Below are positions 24,019-29,112 of a DNA stretch of 29,112 bases, in pieces (position 1 is the first letter of the stretch; each line of letters begins with the position of its first letter). Both the position numbers and the translations under genes were made by a program. The DNA lies in the NCBI GenBank assembly GCA_024645155.1, contig JAHEGF010000007.1, forward strand, positions 1 through 29,112, read 5' to 3'. Origin of the DNA: Phyllobacteriaceae bacterium (GTDB taxonomy: Bacteria; Pseudomonadota; Alphaproteobacteria; Rhizobiales; Rhizobiaceae). Below the pieces are notes generated by a model. The model saw only the letters and a program-made list of their open reading frames with translations, did not search any database and had not been told where the DNA came from.

Positions 24019-25389
24019 ATGCGCCGGCCCATCATTGCGCTGCAATTATTGTCATATTTCGTCTTTTTTATCGTAATCAGGGTCGTATTGGAAATAGAAT
24101 CCAACTGGTATTTTGATATTACCGCCGGTATATTGTTTATTATATCTTTAACGGCAGTTTTCTATAAAAAAAATATTCTTTTATTTTATTTGAATATGCT
24201 AATTTTTACCTATCTGTTCGCGTATTTTCTGCAATTCAAGATTGGCGCCAGTTTCCTGACTCGACCGCATCTCAAGAATGAATTCGGCCTCGCGGCGGCG
24301 GCGGTCATCATCACTCATGTCTCATTTCTTTTTCCTGCCTATATGCTGGCGGCAAGGAGAACTCTACGTGAGCTGACCGCGCCATTTCCACCAAACCGAA
24401 GAATGATGCAAATCGGGCTTGTCTGTGTTGCAACGATCCTCGTTGCCTTCATCGCCTATTTTGGCTGGAATTCACTCGTCGGATCGCGTGTCGAAAATCA
24501 GGCTGCATTTGCCGGCAGACCCGGTTATGAGGTGTTCCTGCTCTACGCCATAAAGGCGTTGCCCTACTTTCTGCTGCTTGCGATGATCGACTACATGCTG
24601 GCCGCGGGCAGGAGACCGGCCTTTGTTGCTGTAATTGCCGCTGTTGCACTTTTTGCCATCTATTTTTCAAACCCGTCAAACACCCCGCGCTTCATTTGTC
24701 TTGGTGCGATGGGTGTAATCCTGGTCTACGCGATTACCCGCGGCAGATACCTCTCGCTATCGATGTTTGTCGCCGCAACGCCCTACATTTTTCCGGTTCT
24801 TTTACCGGTAACGTCACTAATGCGGCGGCCGGATTACGATTTTACAGTAGAGAACTGGGCGCAGAGTTTTTCCTCACTCGAGTTCTCGGCAATCCAGCTT
24901 TTTGTTGATGGACTCGAAACAATCAGGAACACCACCTGCTGCGGAAACAAGGTCTTGTCCGCAATATTCATCCTGATTCCGCGCGGATTGTGGCCGGCAA
25001 AATCCACCGGAACCGGTGTCGAGCTTGCCGAAGCCAATTTCTATGTATTGACCAATGTGGCTGTCCCGTCCTTTTTCGATTTTTACGCGGACTACGGCTT
25101 TTTTGGACTGGCGATCCTCAGCCTTGGCATGGGATATCTGCTCGGACGATGTGAATTGCCTGGAGGCGTGCGCATATCATTCTACAACCGCAACGCCATG
25201 TATTCCGTGATGATATTCTGCCTGGTCCCGATCCTGGTACGCGGTGACCTGAGCACGTTCTTCGTCAGTTTCTATGCGTTTGCCGTCGCCTACGAGGCCG
25301 TTCGTTTTCTGACATCGGGGCGGTTGGTTTCGATTTCCCGTATCTCTCAAAGCTCATATCCGAGCGCCACCATTCCCTCGCCACAATGA
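24019..25389 (+). CDS. wzy: O-antigen/oligosaccharide repeat-unit polymerase Wzy
   Basis: The 456-residue protein has about eleven membrane segments and a large periplasmic loop between the later ones (about residues 265-350), the usual Wzy layout. The segment LIPRGLWPAKSTGTGVELAEAN is typical of the Wzy-type polymerase family with IPR.(L/F)WP in that loop. It would polymerise flipped repeat units in the periplasm. The first 60 or so codons (about 24100-24200) are strikingly AT-rich, with ATA and TTA codons and a run of eight A at 24166-24173, unlike neighbouring genes. Its last 43 bases overlap the end of the convergent sulfotransferase gene. Confidence 0.85.
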   Translation: MRRPIIALQLLSYFVFFIVIRVVLEIESNWYFDITAGILFIISLTAVFYKKNILLFYLNMLIFTYLFAYFLQFKIGASFLTRPHLKNEFGLAAAAVIITHVSFLFPAYMLAARRTLRELTAPFPPNRRMMQIGLVCVATILVAFIAYFGWNSLVGSRVENQAAFAGRPGYEVFLLYAIKALPYFLLLAMIDYMLAAGRRPAFVAVIAAVALFAIYFSNPSNTPRFICLGAMGVILVYAITRGRYLSLSMFVAATPYIFPVLLPVTSLMRRPDYDFTVENWAQSFSSLEFSAIQLFVDGLETIRNTTCCGNKVLSAIFILIPRGLWPAKSTGTGVELAEANFYVLTNVAVPSFFDFYADYGFFGLAILSLGMGYLLGRCELPGGVRISFYNRNAMYSVMIFCLVPILVRGDLSTFFVSFYAFAVAYEAVRFLTSGRLVSISRISQSSYPSATIPSPQ

Positions 25390-26123
25390 CGCAACAAGCG
25401 GTCGAAAGCATCTTCACTGAAGTGGTTTCTCCATCCGCCGACAGATCCCTCGCGGACAAATCCGATCTCCGCACCAGGTGTGCCGTTACGCAAAGCTTCC
25501 GATGTTTTTTTGGCGTGCGTGAAATCATGACGGTCGGCAATCGCGGTTGCCGTTTGATCGGAGATCCGTTTGCCGGCAAGCTGCCAAACGACGCGTTGCA
25601 GCTCTTTGGCCGTGTTTAGCCGCATATCCTCATAGCGGGTTGTGACAGCGCTGCTGTTTACGGCCCAATGACTGGCAAATCTCGCCCAGGTAAAGCGCGG
25701 ACTCGGTGGCCTCGTGCACATCAGGTCGACAAATCGTGCGAGATTGGCGCGAATGTCGTTGTAATCGGCAAATGGAAGACGGCGGCGCATGTCGGACACG
25801 AATGGCCCGTTGCCCAACTCATTGACGAAAAAGCAGTGGTAATAAAACGACACCATCACATCGCGTGGATCGCGCCAGACAACCACCACATTTCTCAGGA
25901 AATACGGGTGCAGGAAATGGCCATGACAGATGCATTTCCCGATGCCAAGAGGGCGATGGCGCGGAAATGGCAGGTCAAGTGCGTCTGCCAACATCAGTCC
26001 AATCCATGTGCCGCCGGACTTCGGATATTCATTGACGATAAAATAGGGCGCAATACCTGAAAACAGGCGCGGAAACATCTTCCGGTTTATGACCGTCAAC
26101 TTGCCTGAAATTGTGTTGGTCAC
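25347..26123 (-). CDS. PAPS-dependent sulfotransferase
   Basis: The 258-residue protein is a cytosolic-type sulfotransferase. The 5'-phosphosulfate loop is YPKSGGTW at 33-40 (Lys35), the 3'-phosphate-binding segment is WRDPRDVMVSFYY at 83-95, and the C-terminal REGSVGGWRNHFS (about 224-236) is the GxxGxxK-like PAPS-binding region. Such enzymes move sulfate from PAPS to a hydroxyl or amino group of a sugar, lipid or protein. Next to capG, capF and the sugar transferase on the same strand, with 54 bases to capG, it is probably their operon partner and may sulfate the polysaccharide. The start is GTG at 26123; ATG at 26078 is an alternative. It overlaps wzy by 43 bases tail to tail. Confidence 0.9.
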   Translation of the reverse strand: MTNTISGKLTVINRKMFPRLFSGIAPYFIVNEYPKSGGTWIGLMLADALDLPFPRHRPLGIGKCICHGHFLHPYFLRNVVVVWRDPRDVMVSFYYHCFFVNELGNGPFVSDMRRRLPFADYNDIRANLARFVDLMCTRPPSPRFTWARFASHWAVNSSAVTTRYEDMRLNTAKELQRVVWQLAGKRISDQTATAIADRHDFTHAKKTSEALRNGTPGAEIGFVREGSVGGWRNHFSEDAFDRLLRHCGEGMVALGYEL

Positions 26124-26177
26124 TTAGCCCCGCCATCAAGGCCGCCAAGGACCGGTATTGCTATCAATTCGGCCATT

Positions 26178-27320
26178 TCAATCCGTCTCGGCGGCTTCGA
26201 TTGCAGCCCATCTGTTCGACAGGCCGGCAGTTCCCATGATCAGCCGGACCACGCGTTGCGACGTGTCCGTGATGCGGTAATCGGCCGGAATATCCGGTCG
26301 CACGCCGGATTCCCAGGCGCTGGCCACCGTTTTTGCGGTGAGAATGATATTTGCCCGGTCAATACCGGTTAGCGCAATACTGCCGGTATCAATGGCTTCG
26401 GGACGCTCCATTGCATTTCGCACGGTAACTGCCGGAAAACCCAGGATAGAGGCTTCTTCGGAAATCGTACCGCTATCCGATAGCACGCAATATGCGCTTT
26501 TCTGCAGCCGGTTATAGTCGAAAAAGCCGAACGGTTTGGCGAGCGTAATGTGTTTGTCGAGACCGTCTGTCAGTTTCCGCTCTTCAATTCTCGCACGGGT
26601 TCGCGGATGGGCCGACATGATTACCGGCATGTCCAGCTGCCCGGCAAGTGTACCTATGGCTGCAAGAATTTCATCGAGGTTGCGGCTGCTTTCGACGTTT
26701 TCCTGACGATGAATGCTGACTGTCAGATACCGTCGAGGTTCCAGGGAAAGCCGGCGCAGGACATCCGATTTTTCGATGGAGTTACGATGGCGTTCAAGCA
26801 CTTCGCGCATCGGCGAACCGGTCAGATGAATACGCCGGTGCGGCAGTCCTTCCGCCAGCAGGTGGCGCCGGGCATGTTCGGTGTAGACCAGATTGAAATC
26901 GGCGATGTGATCGACAATCCGGCGGTTGATTTCTTCCGGCACGTTGAAATCAAAACAGCGGTTTCCGGCCTCCATGTGGTAAATCGGGATATGCAGTCGC
27001 TTGGCGACTATCGCCGAAAGCGCACTGTCGGTATCCCCCAGGATCAATACCGCGTCCGGCCTATGCTCGAGCAGTACTCTTTCAGCACCCTTGATCAGGT
27101 TGCCGCAGGTTTCGCCAAAGGATTTGCCCGCTGCCGCCATAAGGTGGTCGGGCTGGCGAATTTCGAGCTCCTTGAAAAACACCTCATTGAGCTCGTAGTC
27201 GTAGTTCTGACCGGTATGAACCAGGATATGATCGATCCCGTCGGTACTTTCGAGAAGCCGGACAACCTCGCTCAGGCGGATGATTTCCGGACGTGTCCCC
27301 AGTATCGTCATGACTTTCAT
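26178..27320 (-). CDS. capG: Non-hydrolysing UDP-N-acetylhexosamine 2-epimerase (CapG/FnlC/WbjD-like)
   Basis: The last step of UDP-L-FucNAc synthesis epimerises C2 of the intermediate made by CapE and CapF. The 380-residue GT-B-fold protein keeps the 2-epimerase residues: Arg10 in GTRPEIIRLS, Asp96 in GDTDSA, Glu117 in HMEAGN, Glu130 in VPEEINRR and His204 in SIHRQENV. The motif GTRPEIIRLS with HTGQNYDYELNEVFF is that of CapG/FnlC rather than WecB, which reads GTRPEAIK. The ATG overlaps the capF stop by four bases (ATGA), so translation is coupled. Confidence 0.93.
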   Translation of the reverse strand: MKVMTILGTRPEIIRLSEVVRLLESTDGIDHILVHTGQNYDYELNEVFFKELEIRQPDHLMAAAGKSFGETCGNLIKGAERVLLEHRPDAVLILGDTDSALSAIVAKRLHIPIYHMEAGNRCFDFNVPEEINRRIVDHIADFNLVYTEHARRHLLAEGLPHRRIHLTGSPMREVLERHRNSIEKSDVLRRLSLEPRRYLTVSIHRQENVESSRNLDEILAAIGTLAGQLDMPVIMSAHPRTRARIEERKLTDGLDKHITLAKPFGFFDYNRLQKSAYCVLSDSGTISEEASILGFPAVTVRNAMERPEAIDTGSIALTGIDRANIILTAKTVASAWESGVRPDIPADYRITDTSQRVVRLIMGTAGLSNRWAAIEAAETD

Positions 27321-28489
27321 AGTGGTTGTCCGATTTCGATGGTCCGGGGACTCACAGGTTCAAAATAGGTGTCCGGATTGCGGGGGTCAAAGATTTCATT
27401 TGCCCAAAACTGTGTCAGCAATGGCCCGCTGCCGACATTCGTGATGCTGTGTGTATGTAGCGTCGGCATGTCGATGTAGCACGGCTTGTCCCCACTCACG
27501 ACAAAGGTTTCAACACCGGAATACCCGATACGGCGAATGCTGATTTCCGCTTTTCCCGCCACCACGAAAAAGCGTTCGAACTTGTGCCGGTGAAAATGAT
27601 TGCCGCGTGTATGACCGGGGTTTGTCTCGGAGACGAATGTCTGTCCGCCGTTTATTCCGCGCACAGTTTCAGCAAGCCAGCCCCGCTCATCGGTATGGCG
27701 CTCGACATATTGCGGGAAGTGTTGCGGGTAAAGGTAGGAACGATAGGTATTGAACAGGTCGAGATCGACCGGGTCACGCAGGTCCGGAATGACGTGATCA
27801 CCGTACTGGCTCGCAAGCATCTCCAGCCGTTGCGCCATCGTGCTGACACGCATCACGGTGCCCGCGATGCGGTGGCTGGCGCATTTCGTTGTGCTACGTG
27901 CCGTCCGTGCAAGGCGCAGAACTTCTTCGCATACTCTTTGCGCATGGACCGGCTCGATTTCGCCGTCATTTTCAACCGACAATTTCTGACCGTTGGCAAG
28001 CCGATGACAGAATGTCGAGACCACGGAATTGTAGTCTGGCCGTCCGTGCTCGCCGAATATGTGTGGGAGGATCAGATCAATGAACGGAAACCCCTTTTTC
28101 TCACAAAACGTGTGCAGGATTTCACTTGCTGCCTTCTTGGACTGACCATACGTGCTGCCGTTTCCAGCCTGGATGGATGAAGAATGCACAATGACCGGCA
28201 ACACCGGTTTGGCGATGCCCGTTATTGCCGGTGCATCGTCCAGGGCGCGGGCAAGCGCCTGCGCCAGCGCCGGATTGACGGTCGCAACCTCTTCATCGCT
28301 GCCGCGATTGACCGCCGCGAAATGAAAGATGATATCGGTGTCGTGTAATGCCGCGGCAAGCTGCGTTGAATTGTCAAAAACCGTTCGGTCGATCGCAGTC
28401 GTAGCCGTGTCCGGCAATGAGGCCAGATAGGCGAGCATGTGCCAGCCAAGGAAGCCGCGGGATCCGGTAACAGCAATTTTGAGTGTCAT
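27317..28489 (-). CDS. capF: Bifunctional SDR-cupin reductase of UDP-L-FucNAc synthesis (CapF/FnlB/WbjC-like)
   Basis: CapF reduces and epimerises the 4-keto sugar made by CapE to UDP-2-acetamido-2,6-dideoxy-L-talose. The N-terminal SDR domain has TGSRGFLGWH and Tyr-x-x-x-Lys in TYGQSKKAA (Tyr117 and Lys121 counted from the ATG at 28498). The C-terminal cupin domain has GNHFHRHKFERFFVVAGKAEI, with His301, His303 and Glu308 as likely zinc ligands, and HTHSITNVG with two further His. This two-domain order is unique to CapF-type enzymes. The ATG at 28489 is preferred because GGGAA precedes it by nine bases; 28498 is the alternative. It is followed by capG with a four-base overlap. Confidence 0.94.
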   Translation of the reverse strand: MTLKIAVTGSRGFLGWHMLAYLASLPDTATTAIDRTVFDNSTQLAAALHDTDIIFHFAAVNRGSDEEVATVNPALAQALARALDDAPAITGIAKPVLPVIVHSSSIQAGNGSTYGQSKKAASEILHTFCEKKGFPFIDLILPHIFGEHGRPDYNSVVSTFCHRLANGQKLSVENDGEIEPVHAQRVCEEVLRLARTARSTTKCASHRIAGTVMRVSTMAQRLEMLASQYGDHVIPDLRDPVDLDLFNTYRSYLYPQHFPQYVERHTDERGWLAETVRGINGGQTFVSETNPGHTRGNHFHRHKFERFFVVAGKAEISIRRIGYSGVETFVVSGDKPCYIDMPTLHTHSITNVGSGPLLTQFWANEIFDPRNPDTYFEPVSPRTIEIGQPL

Positions 28490-28566
28490 CACACGCATTT
28501 CCCGGATTGTCCCGGAACGGTCAAATCATAGTCCGGCTGCAGCTTGATTACATTGCCCATGACCAT
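28489..28566 (-). CDS. Possible 25-codon small ORF before capF
   Basis: On the minus strand an ORF of 25 codons starts with ATG at 28566, three bases after the stop of the sugar transferase gene, and its TGA shares one base with the capF ATG (TGATG). It fills the gap between the two genes exactly. The peptide contains MGNVIKLQPDYDLTVPGQSG, which is unlike anything I recognise and has no membrane segment. It may be a leader that couples translation of capF to the preceding gene, or a chance ORF. Confidence 0.35.
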   Translation of the reverse strand: MVMGNVIKLQPDYDLTVPGQSGKCV

Positions 28567-28568
28567 TC

Positions 28569-29112
28569 TCAAACCACCGGTTGGCTGCGAAACAGGTAGG
28601 CAAATGTGCTGATCAGGATTTTCAGATCCGTCAAAAATCCGATATCCTGCGCATAATCGCCATCATACCGGCATTTTTCCTCCGAACCCATTCCGTCATA
28701 ACCATTGATCTGCGCCAGACCGGTAATGCCCGGCTTCAATCTGATCGAGCCATTTTTCATGCGGAAGGCGATAACGTCGGTTTGCGTCGTCAGGCTCGGG
28801 CGCGGGCCGATCAGCGCCATATCTCCGCGCAGCACGTTTATCAGTTGTGGAAGTTCGTCAAGGTTTGTTCTGCGAATGAACTTGCCTATGCGTGTCGGCT
28901 GCAATTGGCGTGCATCCGCGGAGGCCAGTTGCGGCGTGTCCTGCGGCATGGAGCGGAACTTGTAGATCTGGAAGGGTACGTTGTTCGCGCCGGTTCGTTG
29001 CTGGCCAAACAGTACCGGCCCCCTGTCTTCCAGGAAAATAAGCAACGCAACCAGGCACAGGAACGGCGACAACACTGCAAGGATAATCACGGAAATCACG
29101 CGGTCGGCAACA
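28569..29112 (-). CDS. Sugar-1-phosphate transferase to undecaprenyl phosphate (monotopic PGT, PglC/WreU-like), start outside window
   Basis: Enzymes of this family move a sugar-1-phosphate from a UDP-sugar to undecaprenyl phosphate and so begin the repeat unit. The remaining 180 codons hold the reentrant membrane helix DRVISVIILAVLSPFLCLVALLIF, then GQQRTGANNVPFQIYKFRSM, the catalytic Asp-Glu pair in RTNLDELPQLINVLRGDMALIGPRP, and KPGITGLAQINGYDG. The frame is open through the window edge. The GTG at 29099 is unlikely to be the start because the usual R/K-D sequence continues before it. A short PglC-type protein of about 190 residues would be nearly complete here, whereas a long WbaP-type would have more membrane segments outside. 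UDP-QuiNAc or UDP-L-FucNAc are candidate substrates. It heads the operon capF-capG-sulfotransferase. Confidence 0.93.
   Translation of the reverse strand, partial: VADRVISVIILAVLSPFLCLVALLIFLEDRGPVLFGQQRTGANNVPFQIYKFRSMPQDTPQLASADARQLQPTRIGKFIRRTNLDELPQLINVLRGDMALIGPRPSLTTQTDVIAFRMKNGSIRLKPGITGLAQINGYDGMGSEEKCRYDGDYAQDIGFLTDLKILISTFAYLFRSQPVV

Noticed and set aside
1..29112. tRNA, rRNA, CRISPR arrays and insertion sequences
   Set aside because: No cloverleaf, rRNA-like stretch, regularly spaced repeat or transposase reading frame was noticed on either strand by eye; a covariance-model scan was not possible.

Overview
The window looks like chromosomal DNA of an alphaproteobacterium, most likely of the order Hyphomicrobiales (Rhizobiales). 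This rests on moderately GC-rich coding DNA, an smc gene followed directly by ppdK (an order I remember from that group), and DUF1499, DUF427, DUF2793 and BioY genes of alphaproteobacterial type. The genus cannot be named from the sequence. No rRNA, tRNA, CRISPR array, transposase or integrase was seen.

Bases 1-12130 are core or metabolic. They hold the C-terminal half of the SMC condensin subunit, pyruvate phosphate dikinase, an orphan Rossmann-type nucleotidyltransferase-like gene, a DUF427 protein and a class III aminotransferase on the minus strand, a small unknown protein, an acyl-CoA ligase, a DUF1499 membrane protein, an MBL-fold hydrolase and the biotin transporter subunit BioY. A perfect UUCG-loop terminator closes bioY.

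Bases 12255-29112 are a surface polysaccharide (O-antigen or capsule type) locus with genes in alternating directions. It encodes a membrane-bound WbpM/PglF-like UDP-GlcNAc 4,6-dehydratase, an O-antigen ligase-family protein, all three enzymes for UDP-L-FucNAc (CapE-, CapF- and CapG-like), a WbuB-like and a second GT4 glycosyltransferase, a 4-ketoreductase-like SDR, a Wzx flippase, a Wzy polymerase, a PAPS-type sulfotransferase, and a monotopic sugar-1-phosphate transferase cut by the window end. The inferred product is a lipid-linked oligosaccharide started by the sugar transferase. It probably contains L-FucNAc and perhaps QuiNAc, may be sulfated, and would be flipped by Wzx, polymerised by Wzy and perhaps ligated to lipid A-core by the ligase-like protein.

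The points most worth a second look are an orphan phage-tail-fibre-like DUF2793 gene between the glycosyltransferase and flippase genes, the sulfotransferase, the FucNAc pathway split between strands 8.4 kb apart, a 25-codon ORF coupled into the capF/capG operon, an AT-rich start with an A8 run in wzy, and a highly structured intergenic segment at 12160-12234 with interleaved inverted repeats. No wholly new defence or mobile system was recognised.
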